Shown piece after piece: positions 19,291-28,535 of a stretch of 64,000 nt of DNA. The DNA comes from Microcoleus sp. FACHB-672. Its GTDB lineage: Bacteria; Cyanobacteriota; Cyanobacteriia; Cyanobacteriales; Oscillatoriaceae. The position numbers and the translations under genes were made by a program. The notes below the pieces were generated by a model that ran no database searches, was not told the DNA's origin, and saw only the letters and a program-made list of their open reading frames with translations. The stretch is from positions 124,001 to 188,000 of the forward strand of contig NZ_JACJOU010000026.1 of NCBI RefSeq assembly GCF_014695725.1. The letters are read 5' to 3'. Position 1 is the stretch's first letter, and each line of letters starts with the position of its first letter.

Positions 19291-19475
19291 AATTTCAAAT
19301 TTATTAAATTTATCTAAAAAGTCGTCAAATTGAAATCGAATTAGATAAAATTGAATAGGTCAAATTGTAGTTGTACAATCTCTAAAATTATTCCAGGCCG
19401 GCTGCAAGATGCCAGTAAAGTATTGAGAATTGCCGATCCCCAAGTCTAAAATCTAAACTCGCTCCGAGGTTTTCT

Positions 19476-20351
19476 ATGCGCCGGTTTTTCCTGAATAGCC
19501 TTGCTACCCTTCGCCTGACAGTTGGGCATTTATCCCGCCCTCAGCGCTCATTCTGGCTGGCTGGAGTGCTGGCAATCTCCCTATCATTAATCAGTTGCAC
19601 AGCCAACAAGCCGGCAGCCAAATCAACGCCGGCAGCAGATGCAGCGTTAAAAGCGCAAGTTTTGCAAATCATTCGGGAAAACCCGCAAGTGGTTGTAGAT
19701 TCAGTTCAGGCGTACCAGCAGCAGCAACAGCAGCAGGTTCAGCAGGCACGCCAAACATTTTTGCAGCAAATGATCGTAAATCCTGCTTCAGTAATCGGGG
19801 ATTCCCCCACCACCGGCGCAGCGGATCGAAAAGTCGTACTTGTGGAATTTTCAGACTTTCAGTGTCCCTTTTGCTCCAAAGCTCACAAAACTGTGAAGCA
19901 GTTCATGGACAAACATAAGGATAAAGTCACGTTAACCTACAAGCATTTGCCGCTAACTCAGCTGCATCCAGAGGCACTACCGGCAGCTAAAGCCGCATGG
20001 GCAGCGCAGCAGCAGGGCAAATTTTGGGAGTATCACGACGCCCTGTTTAACCAGTCAGACAAGTTGGGCGAGCCGTTATATGGAACAATCGCAAAAAACT
20101 TGAAACTTGATGAAGCCCGGTTCAACAAAGATCGTCAAAGCGCAGCTGCCGAGGCTGCCATTCAAAAAGACGTTCAGATGGCTGAAAGTTTGGGCATTTC
20201 TGGTACGCCTTTCTTTACCCTCAACGGCGAGACGCTTGCCGGTGCGATTGAGTTACCAGAATTAGAAAAAGCTTTAGAGCGCGTCGTCGGTGCAAGTCCA
20301 ACGCCGGCACAGACAGAGCAGCCGGCTGAACCCCAAACAGAAACCCCATAG
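19476..20351 (+). CDS. DsbA-like thioredoxin-fold lipoprotein
   Basis: A 291-residue exported protein with a signal sequence ending in a lipobox (LISC, about residue 41), then a Gln-rich linker and a DsbA/Thioredoxin_4 domain. The redox site is CPFC within FSDFQCPFCSKAH, and the cis-Pro loop is in GISGTPFFTLNG. It would act in disulfide formation or exchange outside the cytoplasm. The C-terminus is a Pro/Gln/Glu-rich tail. It is convergent with rpe, and a perfect hairpin lies between them. Confidence 0.9.
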   Translation: MRRFFLNSLATLRLTVGHLSRPQRSFWLAGVLAISLSLISCTANKPAAKSTPAADAALKAQVLQIIRENPQVVVDSVQAYQQQQQQQVQQARQTFLQQMIVNPASVIGDSPTTGAADRKVVLVEFSDFQCPFCSKAHKTVKQFMDKHKDKVTLTYKHLPLTQLHPEALPAAKAAWAAQQQGKFWEYHDALFNQSDKLGEPLYGTIAKNLKLDEARFNKDRQSAAAEAAIQKDVQMAESLGISGTPFFTLNGETLAGAIELPELEKALERVVGASPTPAQTEQPAEPQTETP

Positions 20352-20359
20352 AAAAGCAT

Positions 20360-20390
20360 TCTCGTTCCCAGGTTTAGTCTGGGAACGAGA
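20360..20390. terminator. Bidirectional terminator-like perfect hairpin
   Basis: Perfect 12-bp inverted repeat: 20360-20371 pairs with 20379-20390 around a 7-base loop GTTTAGT. Lies in the 46-bp gap between the convergent DsbA-like gene and rpe. Similar GTTCCCAG/CTGGGAAC hairpins are, as I recall, dispersed in cyanobacterial genomes. Confidence 0.75.
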
Positions 20391-20397
20391 CATCTAA

Positions 20398-21105
20398 TTA
20401 AACCGCCGCCAATTCTGGGGTAGGACGCTTGCTATTGCGAATTCCCTCAATCGCCTCAGCATAATCCTTAGCCTTAAACACAGCAGAGCCGGCCACAATG
20501 GCATTGGCACCGGCTTCCAAAACCTGCCAAGTGTTATTCCCCTTCAAACCACCATCCACTTCAATCCAAGGATCAAGTCCACGCTCATTGCACATTTGGC
20601 GAAGCTTTTGAATTTTAGGCACCACAGCCGGAATAAAACTCTGACCCCCAAAGCCAGGGTTGACGCTCATAATCAACACCAAATCGCAGACTTCGATCAC
20701 ATACTCAATCAGTTCCAACGGCGTAGAAGGATTGAGTACCACACCAGCTTGCTTGCCGAGTTCTCGAATTTGGCAGAGCGTACGGTGCAGGTGAGGCGAA
20801 GCGTTATGCTCTGCGTGAACCGAAATAATATCCGCGCCGGCTTTAGCAAAATCTTCAACGTACCTTTCTGGTTCCACAATCATCAAGTGGACATCCAGCG
20901 GCTTTTGAGTCACCGGGCGAATGGCTTCCACAATCAGTGGCCCAATTGTAATATTAGGGACAAAGCGACCATCCATGACATCGATGTGAATCCAATCTGC
21001 CCCAGCCTTATCCACCGCTTGAATTTCTTCTCCTAGACGGCTGAAATCGGCTGATAAGATGGATGGAGCGACAACAATAGATTTGCTTGAGGGTGTTTGA
21101 GTCAT
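20398..21105 (-). CDS. rpe: Ribulose-phosphate 3-epimerase
   Basis: Interconverts ribulose-5-phosphate and xylulose-5-phosphate in the Calvin cycle and the pentose phosphate pathway. A TIM-barrel with family signatures: [16 protein letters not shown] at the N-terminus, [19 protein letters not shown] with the metal His/Asp, [16 protein letters not shown], and [11 protein letters not shown] with the catalytic Asp. The start is placed at ATG 21105 (235 residues, [15 protein letters not shown]), preceded by an AGGAGA site. The frame is open to 21150, but the extra 15 residues do not look conserved. Confidence 0.96.
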   Translation of the reverse strand: MTQTPSSKSIVVAPSILSADFSRLGEEIQAVDKAGADWIHIDVMDGRFVPNITIGPLIVEAIRPVTQKPLDVHLMIVEPERYVEDFAKAGADIISVHAEHNASPHLHRTLCQIRELGKQAGVVLNPSTPLELIEYVIEVCDLVLIMSVNPGFGGQSFIPAVVPKIQKLRQMCNERGLDPWIEVDGGLKGNNTWQVLEAGANAIVAGSAVFKAKDYAEAIEGIRNSKRPTPELAAV

Positions 21106-21205
21106 GGCTGGCGGTGTCTCCTGCTTCCTGTGTGGTAACAAGTTTAACAAAATATTTATAGTTATCAGAATTGAGTTAATTACCTAACTTTAGAAATTTT
21201 TGGAA

Positions 21206-22867
21206 ATGGCAGCCTTAAATCAGCGGCAAATTGTAAAAAAACTTGTGTGCATTGTTTGGAGTCTGGGCGCAGCCGGCTTGTCGGTGCCGGTTTTGGCCTT
21301 AGAAACTTCATTGGGAGAAGCCGGGATCGATGCGGGGCGGTTGCAGAACCCCCCCTTTAACTTGCTCGGTCGCAAAATCGCCATTGGCCAAGTGGAAATA
21401 GGCCGGCCCGCCCAGTTTGGCGTAGACAAAAAGATGTCCCAAAATATCGGCATTGCCGTAACCAGAGTCTTCCAAGGCAATAACCGGCCCAAATCAGATA
21501 CCAATGTTGATCCCCATGCCCAAAGCGTTGCCGGTGTCATGATCGGGAATGCCAAAGGTTTGCGGGGAGTCGCACCGGCAGCCAGACTTTACTCCTCATC
21601 TGCCATCAGTACCCGCACCAAAAACCGACAGTTCCTTGAATGTTTAGCCACTCAGCACGTCGCGCAGCAAAACAGCGGCGACGTCCGAGCCATTAACTTT
21701 AGCTTTGGCGAACCCTTAACCCTTGATCCCCGGCCTGATGCCGTCTTAGATGGCAATTCCCCACTCACCCAATGCATCGACTGGTCAGCCCGCGTCCACG
21801 ATGTTCTTTATGTTATTGCCGGCAATCAAGGTAAAGGCGGAATTCCCATTCCCACGGATAACTTTAATGGCGTCAACGTTGCCTTTTCCAACCTGGATCA
21901 AGGAATGTTTTCCAAAGTTGATGTTGCCAACTTAGGCAGCACATTTACAGGATTTGCCAGCCGGCTAGCCGGTGTAGAAGGTAATCTGGGAGAGCGCCGG
22001 TCTATTAGTCTGGTAGCACCCGGTCGGGATATCTCAATGCTGAACCCAGACGGCAGTGTGTCCCGCACCACCGGCACCAGTTTTGCGGCCCCTCACGTCA
22101 CCGCTACGGTCGCTCTGCTACAAGAATTCGGTGATCGTCAGCTTCGCAGCCGGCAGCCCCACTGGAGCCTAGATGCGCGACGCCAGGAAGTCATGAAAGT
22201 CGTGTTGCTCAACTCAGCAGAAAAAGTCAAAGATACAGGCGACGGGCTGCTGCAAAATATGACCCGCACCGTCACAGACAAAGACAACCGCAATTGGTTA
22301 AACTCTGATGCCTATAAGGAGCAAACGATCCCCCTGCACGCCCAAATCGGAACCGGACATCTCAACGCTTTCCGAGCTTACCAGCAGTTCAGTCCCGGCC
22401 AGTGGAAGCCAGATGCTCCCGTACCGCAGGTGGGATGGGATTACAACACAGTTGGCGCACTTTCAGACAGTTCTGAGAGCGCTCAGAACTCAACACTCAA
22501 AGCTGGGGATTCCTTCCGAGACTATGGGCTAGAGAAACCCTTAAAGCAGGGAAGTTTTGTAGCGATTACCTTAGCCTGGAACCGGCGGGTTGAGCTAGAG
22601 GATACCAACAAAAACGATCAGTATGATGAAGGGGAAGAATTTCGTGATCGCGGCTTGAACAACCTCGACCTTTACTTAATGCCAGACGGTGAAAACGACA
22701 TAGCAAAGAGCATCCGAGCCTCCATTAGTTCCGCAGACAGTGTTGAACACATTTTTTACCCCATCCCTCAAGCCGGTCGCTATAAGATCCGCGTACAATT
22801 TCGCCAGCAAGTCAATGAAGCAAGCCAACCTTACGCCCTCGCCTGGTGGACTGTGCCGGCACCTTAG
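21206..22867 (+). CDS. Subtilisin-like (S8) secreted peptidase with altered Asp site
   Basis: About 553 residues from ATG 21206; the frame is also open from TTG 21200. A signal peptide ends near VLALET. The S8 serine site is clear (GTSFAAPHVTATVALL), and the histidine motif is DPHAQSVAGVMIG. The Asn of the oxyanion region probably lies in VIAGNQGKGG. The usual Asp motif (V-x-D-T/S-G) is replaced by IAIGQVEIGRP, so Glu takes the Asp position if the alignment is right. A C-terminal domain of about 130 residues contains acidic motifs (DTNKNDQYDEGEEF) that resemble calcium-binding loops. It is probably exported to the periplasm or outside. Confidence 0.88.
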   Translation: MAALNQRQIVKKLVCIVWSLGAAGLSVPVLALETSLGEAGIDAGRLQNPPFNLLGRKIAIGQVEIGRPAQFGVDKKMSQNIGIAVTRVFQGNNRPKSDTNVDPHAQSVAGVMIGNAKGLRGVAPAARLYSSSAISTRTKNRQFLECLATQHVAQQNSGDVRAINFSFGEPLTLDPRPDAVLDGNSPLTQCIDWSARVHDVLYVIAGNQGKGGIPIPTDNFNGVNVAFSNLDQGMFSKVDVANLGSTFTGFASRLAGVEGNLGERRSISLVAPGRDISMLNPDGSVSRTTGTSFAAPHVTATVALLQEFGDRQLRSRQPHWSLDARRQEVMKVVLLNSAEKVKDTGDGLLQNMTRTVTDKDNRNWLNSDAYKEQTIPLHAQIGTGHLNAFRAYQQFSPGQWKPDAPVPQVGWDYNTVGALSDSSESAQNSTLKAGDSFRDYGLEKPLKQGSFVAITLAWNRRVELEDTNKNDQYDEGEEFRDRGLNNLDLYLMPDGENDIAKSIRASISSADSVEHIFYPIPQAGRYKIRVQFRQQVNEASQPYALAWWTVPAP

Positions 22868-22911
22868 TCATTCATCACCGTCATTGACTTTTTGCTCAAC
22901 ACCGAAAATAA

Positions 22912-23325
22912 ATGACAACAAACAAAAAACCTAAAAGCCAAGCGCAAGTTGAGAATATTTTTATGAAAAAAGACCCTGATCCATTTGACAATCCCCACAC
23001 ACAACATTTACATCTATATCTGTATTTAATTCCAGTGCTGGGCTTTTTTCCAGCTATCTGGACTTTGTCCCGGCGTCAGGGCAGCCGGGAACAGCTGGCA
23101 GCAAGTCGATTAGCCGTAACTTTAGCTCTAGTGTGGCTCTCGACTTACATTTTGTTAGAAACAGGAGTCAAATCTTCGGAAACCTTGACGCTTCCCCTGT
23201 TAATAATAAGTAGCGTCCTGACCTCTAGCTATTTTGTGGTCAGTATTGGCTTAATGATCCGTCTGTGGAAACGCCAGCCTTTGTGGCTGCCGTGGTTCAG
23301 CCGGATGGGCGATCGTCTCCCTTAG
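22912..23325 (+). CDS. Small integral membrane protein, unknown function
   Basis: 137 residues or 120 from the second ATG at 22963 (MKKDPDPFDNPHTQH); neither has a clear ribosome site, and the shorter form looks more natural. Three or four membrane helices: YLIPVLGFFPAIWTL, an alanine/leucine-rich second helix and a third ending in GLMIRLWKR. It precedes the LCP gene on the same strand, and I remember similar pairs in other cyanobacteria, so a cell-envelope role is possible. Confidence 0.7.
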   Translation: MTTNKKPKSQAQVENIFMKKDPDPFDNPHTQHLHLYLYLIPVLGFFPAIWTLSRRQGSREQLAASRLAVTLALVWLSTYILLETGVKSSETLTLPLLIISSVLTSSYFVVSIGLMIRLWKRQPLWLPWFSRMGDRLP

Positions 23326-23478
23326 AACCTAGAGGCTAGGAACTAGGGATAGGGCGTGGGCACAGAGTATTTTTAGGAGACTGAAAAGTAGGGATACCAG
23401 AGTGCGGGCTTGCAAAAGCGCCCCTCTCCCTCTCTTCCCCGCTCTCCCTCTCCCCTCCTTCCCCTGTTCCCCTAACCG

Positions 23479-23499
23479 CTAGCCCCTAGCCCCTAGCCC
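23479..23499. repeat. Short tandem heptamer repeat
   Basis: Three perfect copies of CTAGCCC (23479-23485, 23486-23492, 23493-23499), followed by the partial copy CTA. Preceded by a C/T-rich tract and by GAACTAGGG-type words around 23340. This is the class of short tandemly repeated heptamers known from filamentous cyanobacteria. Confidence 0.75.
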
Positions 23500-23524
23500 C
23501 TATTTTTGTGTGTGAGGAATAAGC

Positions 23525-24943
23525 GTGCCAGCTCAGAACATACCCAATCAGCATTCAACCGGGGAACCCGCCTCTAATAGCCCCATGACCAAATCCATTG
23601 AAGTAACCCGTGGACATTGGCTGTGGCTGGGGCTGGGCTTGACGGGTGTGGCCATGTTGTCGGCTACAGCAGGCGCACTGCTAGCTGTCTCGCTCTCAAG
23701 TACGCCGCTCATGCAAAGCCGGCTTAGTGCTGAGGATGCAGCAGTGTTTAGCCAAGGCGAGCGCATCTCAACTTCAATGAGTATGCAGATGCCACAACTG
23801 ACTCGCTCAGTCAATATTCTCATTCTCGGCACTAAGGTGCTGACCTCAGACCTTGAGGATAATCAGCCGCAGCAGCAGGGGTATCATGCCCTAGTGAACT
23901 CCTTGGACGGTCTTACAGATAGCAATCTCTTGGTGCGGTTTAGCCCAGAAAACCACAAGTTAGCTGTACTTTCAATTCCTCGCGATACGCGAACTTTTGT
24001 TGAAGGAGTCGGCCTCACCAAGATTAATGAAGCGAATTACTATGGTGGGCCGGCGCTCAGTGCTAAGACAATCAGTGACCTCTTGGGAGGCATCGGCATT
24101 GACCGCTATATCCGAGTGAATGTGCAGGCAGTAGAAAAATTAGTTGATGCTTTGGGGGGTGTGACGGTCTACGTTCCCAAGGACATGAAATATCAGGATG
24201 ATAGCCAGCATTTATACATTAACCTGAAAGCCGGCAAACAAAAGCTCAACGGCAATCAAGCGCTGCAATTTATGCGCTTTCGCTACGATGACTTGGGAGA
24301 TATTGGACGGATTCAGCGGCAGCAGATCCTGATGAGAGCTTTGATGGAACAGACTTTAAGTCCAGCTACTGTGGTTCGGCTGCCTAAAATTCTCTCCGTG
24401 ATCCAAGAATACATTGACACTAACTTAACGATTGAGGAGTTAGTGGCTTTAGTGGGTTTTGCCTCCCAAACCCAGCGGGCGAATGTCCAGATGTTAATGG
24501 TGCCCGGTGAATTTAGCGATGCAAAAGACTTTCAAGCGAGTTACTGGTTGCCTAGCTATGAGGGGATTGATGCTCTGGTAACGCAGCACTTTGATATGAA
24601 CCAGGACTCTGCCGGCTTCCAAGCCATTGAACCAAGCCGAATTAGGGTGGCAATTCAAGATAGCACCGAGCAAGATACTGCAGTCGATGCGTTAATCGGA
24701 AACCTGCGTGAGGCCGGCTATCGGAATGTGTATGTGGCCAAGCCTTGGACTGAACCGTTAAAAGTGACGCGCATCGTGGCTCAATCTGGAGATATGGAGA
24801 GTGCAAAATCCCTGCGCGACTCTCTCGGATTTGGAGAAGTGCGGGTGGAAAGCACCGGCACTTTGCGTTCAGATATCACAATTATGCTGGGCCAGGATTG
24901 GCTGACCCAGCAAGACCAAATCAAACCCGGTCAAAATTGGTAA
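23525..24943 (+). CDS. LytR-CpsA-Psr (LCP) family protein
   Basis: A 472-residue membrane-anchored protein that would transfer polymer chains from lipid carriers to cell-wall peptidoglycan. The GTG start has an AGGA ribosome site at 23515-23518. One membrane segment (about 35-60) is followed by the LCP domain with the phosphate-handling arginines in LSIPRDTRTF and the later LQFMRFRYDD...IGRIQRQQ block. A C-terminal LytR_C domain begins around RIRVAIQDST. Length and domain order are standard. Its ligase activity is inferred from the family. Confidence 0.92.
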   Translation: MPAQNIPNQHSTGEPASNSPMTKSIEVTRGHWLWLGLGLTGVAMLSATAGALLAVSLSSTPLMQSRLSAEDAAVFSQGERISTSMSMQMPQLTRSVNILILGTKVLTSDLEDNQPQQQGYHALVNSLDGLTDSNLLVRFSPENHKLAVLSIPRDTRTFVEGVGLTKINEANYYGGPALSAKTISDLLGGIGIDRYIRVNVQAVEKLVDALGGVTVYVPKDMKYQDDSQHLYINLKAGKQKLNGNQALQFMRFRYDDLGDIGRIQRQQILMRALMEQTLSPATVVRLPKILSVIQEYIDTNLTIEELVALVGFASQTQRANVQMLMVPGEFSDAKDFQASYWLPSYEGIDALVTQHFDMNQDSAGFQAIEPSRIRVAIQDSTEQDTAVDALIGNLREAGYRNVYVAKPWTEPLKVTRIVAQSGDMESAKSLRDSLGFGEVRVESTGTLRSDITIMLGQDWLTQQDQIKPGQNW

Positions 24944-24991
24944 GTCAAGCGTCCTTAGTCAGGGTGCGAATGACAAAGGACACAAAACCAT

Positions 24992-25795
24992 TTAGCGGAA
25001 ATTGTCCGGGTTCAGGCTGGGGGAGGGTCGGCTGGGCGCGGTTGAGCGCAATCTGGTGCCGGTGCCACCATCCTCACGGTCTAGGAAAGGCCGCAAATTA
25101 ATTCCGTCAGGTCTTAGCTGGGAATTGCTCCGTTCTCCTAGTTTCGAGGGGTCTACGCCTAAAACCTGCTCCAGCAGTTCGCCGGCCTGGCTACCATCTA
25201 CGAAGGTGTTCACCGCATCGGTTTGCCCGCCACTGTCGGCAACTGTTAAGTTCTGGAAGACACGATCTCGCGTAATCTTTGGATCTTGACCGGGAGGAAC
25301 TGTCAGCACAATCCGACAGGCAGAATTGTTCTGAGTCGTCACACAAATTGTGTTGTAGTTATTTTCAACCGCAGTCCGCAGCTCCTGCAACCCATCAGGC
25401 CGGTAAGCCTCTAACCGGCGGCTAATTTCGCTGCATCGAGCTTCCGGTGTCCAACCGCCCCCTAAAGCAGTTGGGGTTGCCCAAGCGTAAGATTCACCGT
25501 CTTGAGTCTGTGGGTGGTACATCACGGTGTATTCCCCATTGACTAACTCACAGGTAAACCGAGCGCCGTCAGCCGTTTGGGTTTCACCATTCGGATTTGA
25601 AGGATCATCCGCTTGGGGTTCTTCCGGAATTCGGACATTGGAGCGTGTAGACTGGGCGATGTTCACAGGTGCAGTGGAGCTAAAAGCCGCGCCGGCACCC
25701 CCGGCAACCAGCAACATCCCTGCGCTCAACGATAAACTGATATTTCTAATAGCCAAGACCGAAAAAGCATTACGAGATTTAAGCTGCGGGGACAT
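24992..25795 (-). CDS. COP23-domain exported protein
   Basis: A 267-residue protein with a signal peptide (hydrophobic core SLSAGMLLVAGGAGAAF) and a COP23 domain. The domain is recognised by the run FTCELVNGEYTVMYHPQ, then WTPEARCSEISRRLEAY, NYNTICVT and CRIVLTVPPGQDP, with conserved cysteines. COP23 was first described as a circadian oscillating polypeptide of Cyanothece. Its biochemical role is unknown. The C-terminal ~60 residues are low-complexity and Arg/Pro/Ser-rich. Confidence 0.85.
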   Translation of the reverse strand: MSPQLKSRNAFSVLAIRNISLSLSAGMLLVAGGAGAAFSSTAPVNIAQSTRSNVRIPEEPQADDPSNPNGETQTADGARFTCELVNGEYTVMYHPQTQDGESYAWATPTALGGGWTPEARCSEISRRLEAYRPDGLQELRTAVENNYNTICVTTQNNSACRIVLTVPPGQDPKITRDRVFQNLTVADSGGQTDAVNTFVDGSQAGELLEQVLGVDPSKLGERSNSQLRPDGINLRPFLDREDGGTGTRLRSTAPSRPSPSLNPDNFR

Positions 25796-26688
25796 AATAA
25801 AAACCCTCCAAGATTCGGGACATTAATCGCTACACTATCAAACCACTCGAAAAATCTGGAGATGCCCCTTTCTTTAACTTTAATAGCATTTACAGCACTG
25901 AGCGGGCATCTTTACAAGCCTTAGGGCCACGGAGAGCGCTACTCTTGAGAATAGGCCACTGCTGAGATTGCCGGCAGGAGCGATCTTTAGATCATGACGT
26001 AATTGCGGAAAAAAAGATTCTGCCGGCGGTGCCGATGTAACTCACATCACGCGGCTCAGTGCTTCATACGCCCAGTCTGCCGGTTCTACATCTAGCAACG
26101 TTGGTGACTTGACCGAAGAGGGCCTTTTCTTCTGAAAAATCTGGCTGCTGCGCTACTGGTTGAGAATCTGAAGTGTTGTAGGCTTCTTCAGAAACAGGCA
26201 GTTGTCCAATTTTTGGCTTTTCTTAAGCAATTGTTGTAAAAAATTAGTAGATATTTCTATATTTGCCGGCAGCTTCTCTGAATTTATTTGCTGCTAAGAT
26301 AATTCGGAAGCGTTTGTAGTCGTAAAACATACAGCTTCTTGGTTAGGTAAAAAGGAAGACCAAGTTCGGTTTTCCAATATGATTAAAAATTTTCTCAACA
26401 CGAGTCTTCTAGAAATAAATTCAACAAAGATAGGTTATAAATGAATTTAAAATAGCGACGTATTTGCTGCTGACAAAGCTAGTTGAGTGATTATTTAGGC
26501 TGAAAATTTGTTTAAGCTTTGTCCATCTCATTAATTAGACAATCTGTCAAGACAATTAAATTAGAGTATTAGTAAGCCGACAAAACAAAGAGAGTGAAAA
26601 GTCAAAAGAGAAAAGCCAGAAAACACTAACTCTTCCCCTTTAACCTTTCACCCTCAGCGTCACTGGTAACAGCGAAAGCGAGCGCGAC
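25796..26688. other. 893-bp region without an intact gene
   Basis: Holds no intact gene of more than 60 codons. On the minus strand there is a short frame 26244-26330 (28 codons, MFYDYKRFRIILAANK), which I do not recognise, and the porin-like remnant 26042-26222 listed separately. The rest is AT-rich and looks non-coding. Confidence 0.55.
26042..26222 (-). pseudogene. Remnant of an SLH-type cyanobacterial porin (tentative)
   Basis: Two short minus-strand frames joined by a shift look like the N-terminal part of the cyanobacterial SLH/OprB porin family. Frame one reads from 26222 toward 26100 and contains ALFGQVTNV. Frame two continues from about 26098 with LLDVEPADWAYEALSRVM and stops at 26042. 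Intact porins carry a stretch of the form [20 protein letters not shown] at this place. No signal peptide, rest of the SLH domain or barrel is present. The match is short, so this is a suggestion. Confidence 0.4.
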
Positions 26689-27021
26689 TTACCAGCCTTT
26701 TTCTGTTTGTTCTAAAACGTAAGTGGCGACATCTTCAATTTGCTTCTCATTCAAACGTCCGCCAAAGGCCGGCATGGCATTTTTACCATTCTTCACCTGA
26801 GTGGTGATAGCCTCTAGAGAGTTCATGTTGTACTTCTCCAGAGCTTCCTTCTTCAGGGTTTTGTTGGCCATAACTACGTTACCGCCGCCCATGTGGCAAG
26901 CAGCACAGTTGGCGCTAAATACTTTGGCACCGCTGGCGGCGTCACCGGCAAGGGCGGGACGACCTAAGAAAAAGGTTAGCGTTGCGAGGGCTAACACGAC
27001 AACCGATAATAATCTCTTCAA
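26689..27021 (-). CDS. petJ: Cytochrome c6
   Basis: Soluble lumenal electron carrier between cytochrome b6f and photosystem I. 110 residues with a signal peptide ([15 protein letters not shown] region), haem site CAACH in [11 protein letters not shown], and the Met ligand in [10 protein letters not shown]. It ends in the family's characteristic TEKGW. It is the third gene of a minus-strand psbV, psbV2, petJ series, an order known from other cyanobacteria. An alternative would be the c6-like CytM/c6B paralogues, but the length and C-terminus favour c6. Confidence 0.93.
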   Translation of the reverse strand: MKRLLSVVVLALATLTFFLGRPALAGDAASGAKVFSANCAACHMGGGNVVMANKTLKKEALEKYNMNSLEAITTQVKNGKNAMPAFGGRLNEKQIEDVATYVLEQTEKGW

Positions 27022-27198
27022 GGGAGTTCTCCTCTATTCAACAAAATTCGCACAGACAAACTTCATTTTATCTTGCTTGTTGACACCAAATGCGGTTTCA
27101 ATTCGCTTAAGGGCAATCGCGGGGATCAGAACAAGCACAGTGCTATTGAGTACCGGCCTCATTTTCTCTTCTTGAGAAACGGTTTTGTGTTGTGCCGA

Positions 27199-27702
27199 TT
27201 ATAGGCCAAACGTTTCCGTCCCCCATCCAGGGGCTTTTTGGGCAGCTCTGAGAACAAAAGCTGCTAAATTTTCCACCTGTTCCTGAGACATCCAACTTTC
27301 GGGCACCTCGCGACACCAAAAGGTTGGTTCGCTGCCATCATAAGTCATGGGCTGACGAAAGTAGGCAACCAAGGCGTTGATGTGGTCGCGGGGTGGCGTC
27401 GCTCCTTTAAGATCGCTCAAGGATAGAGACACTGTGGGATCGGGCAGAGTCACTCCCCCGACATGGCAGTTTAAGCAACTTTGCGTAAACAGACGTTTGC
27501 CGGCAGACAAATCTTCCGGAGAAAACAGACGCGTATTGCCCTGATCGTCCACCTCTAGCGGCACCGGCTCAGTTGCTTTTAAATACCGACTCACGTAAGC
27601 ATCGACACCGGCAGCTTGAGCCGGCAAGCAGCTCACCATCAATATAAGACTCGCAGCTAAAACCGTTAACAGTCTGCGAACTGAAAACCATCGGCGCAGC
27701 AT
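27199..27702 (-). CDS. psbV2: PsbV2-like cytochrome c550 paralogue
   Basis: A 167-residue c-type cytochrome related to PsbV. The haem site is CLNCH, and the TPPRDHINALVAYFRQPMTYDG block is shared with PsbV (TPPRDNVEALVDYIKKPTTYDG). It carries an extra Cys (FWCREVPESW) in the region that supplies the second axial ligand, and ends differently from PsbV. The start is placed at ATG 27702, with AAGAGG upstream and a good signal peptide ending at PAQA; the longer frame to 27804 is unlikely. Known PsbV2 proteins are low-abundance, with no settled role. It lies between psbV and petJ. Confidence 0.85.
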   Translation of the reverse strand: MLRRWFSVRRLLTVLAASLILMVSCLPAQAAGVDAYVSRYLKATEPVPLEVDDQGNTRLFSPEDLSAGKRLFTQSCLNCHVGGVTLPDPTVSLSLSDLKGATPPRDHINALVAYFRQPMTYDGSEPTFWCREVPESWMSQEQVENLAAFVLRAAQKAPGWGTETFGL

Positions 27703-27847
27703 GGGGGTGAACCTCTTTTCATGTTGGATGAGCAGAGCCAGGAGGAGGGGCATGATTAAGGGAAAAGGGATAAGGGAGAAGGGAAAACACGTTTCCCACT
27801 TCACACTTCACACTTTCCCCAGTCGTCAATTGCTGACAGATCAAGTA

Positions 27848-28339
27848 TCAGCGGATAGCTTTACCGCCGCCCCATTGTTCGCCCACAATCTTCGGCTGTA
27901 TGAGAATATGACCTGCGATTTCAAACAAGTCATTGTCTGTGAGATTTCTCATCTCTGGGAAGATGTCAGCGCTTTCAATGCTGGGGTGGTATTCAGAAAT
28001 GTCCTGAAACCCATCGTAGGTGGTGGGTTTTTTAATGTAGTCTACAAGCGCTTCAACGTTATCTCGCGGCGGTGTAGCGCCGGCGAGGGAATCTGGCCCT
28101 AGTCCCACGTTGGGATCTGTCTTCGTAGCGCCTCCTATGTGACATTGAGCGCAAGTATCGTTAAACAGGCGTTTGCCCTTCTCTACTTGTTTGACGCTCA
28201 GCACAACCGTTTCACCGTTGTCGTTCAGGGGGATGGTGCGAGTTGCTTTGTCCAATTCGACAGCACCGGCTTCACTAACAAATATTTGAAACGTGAAGAA
28301 TACAGTGGCCACAACAAGCCAGATGTACCTTTTCAGCAT
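27848..28339 (-). CDS. psbV: Photosystem II cytochrome c550
   Basis: Extrinsic lumenal subunit that stabilises the oxygen-evolving cluster. 163 residues from ATG 28339, which has a GAGGA ribosome site five bases upstream; the open frame beyond, to 28486, is not conserved. Signal peptide ending at EAGA, haem site CAQCH, and the second His ligand in ISEYHPSIESADIFPEM. The family ending is EQWGGGKAI followed here by Arg (the usual terminus is KIY). First gene of the psbV, psbV2, petJ series. Confidence 0.96.
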   Translation of the reverse strand: MLKRYIWLVVATVFFTFQIFVSEAGAVELDKATRTIPLNDNGETVVLSVKQVEKGKRLFNDTCAQCHIGGATKTDPNVGLGPDSLAGATPPRDNVEALVDYIKKPTTYDGFQDISEYHPSIESADIFPEMRNLTDNDLFEIAGHILIQPKIVGEQWGGGKAIR

Positions 28340-28535
28340 GGTTTTCCTCAAAAAATTCGGCGAGAGTTTTGGATGCTCAACACAGCTATGATTCAATTCG
28401 CTCAACCGCTGTTGTGGAAACGCCTTGCATCTGCTCACGTCTCCAGAACAGTTTTGAAAGCCGGCCCATCGTTGCAGCAGGGACAAGGATTTTACCGGAG
28501 AAACTCAGCGGTAGAACGTCCCAGCAAGGCATCGC

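Noticed and set aside
26244-26330. 28-codon frame MFYDYKRFRIILAANK as a transposase remnant
   Set aside because: Too short and not recognised; noted only within the gap entry.
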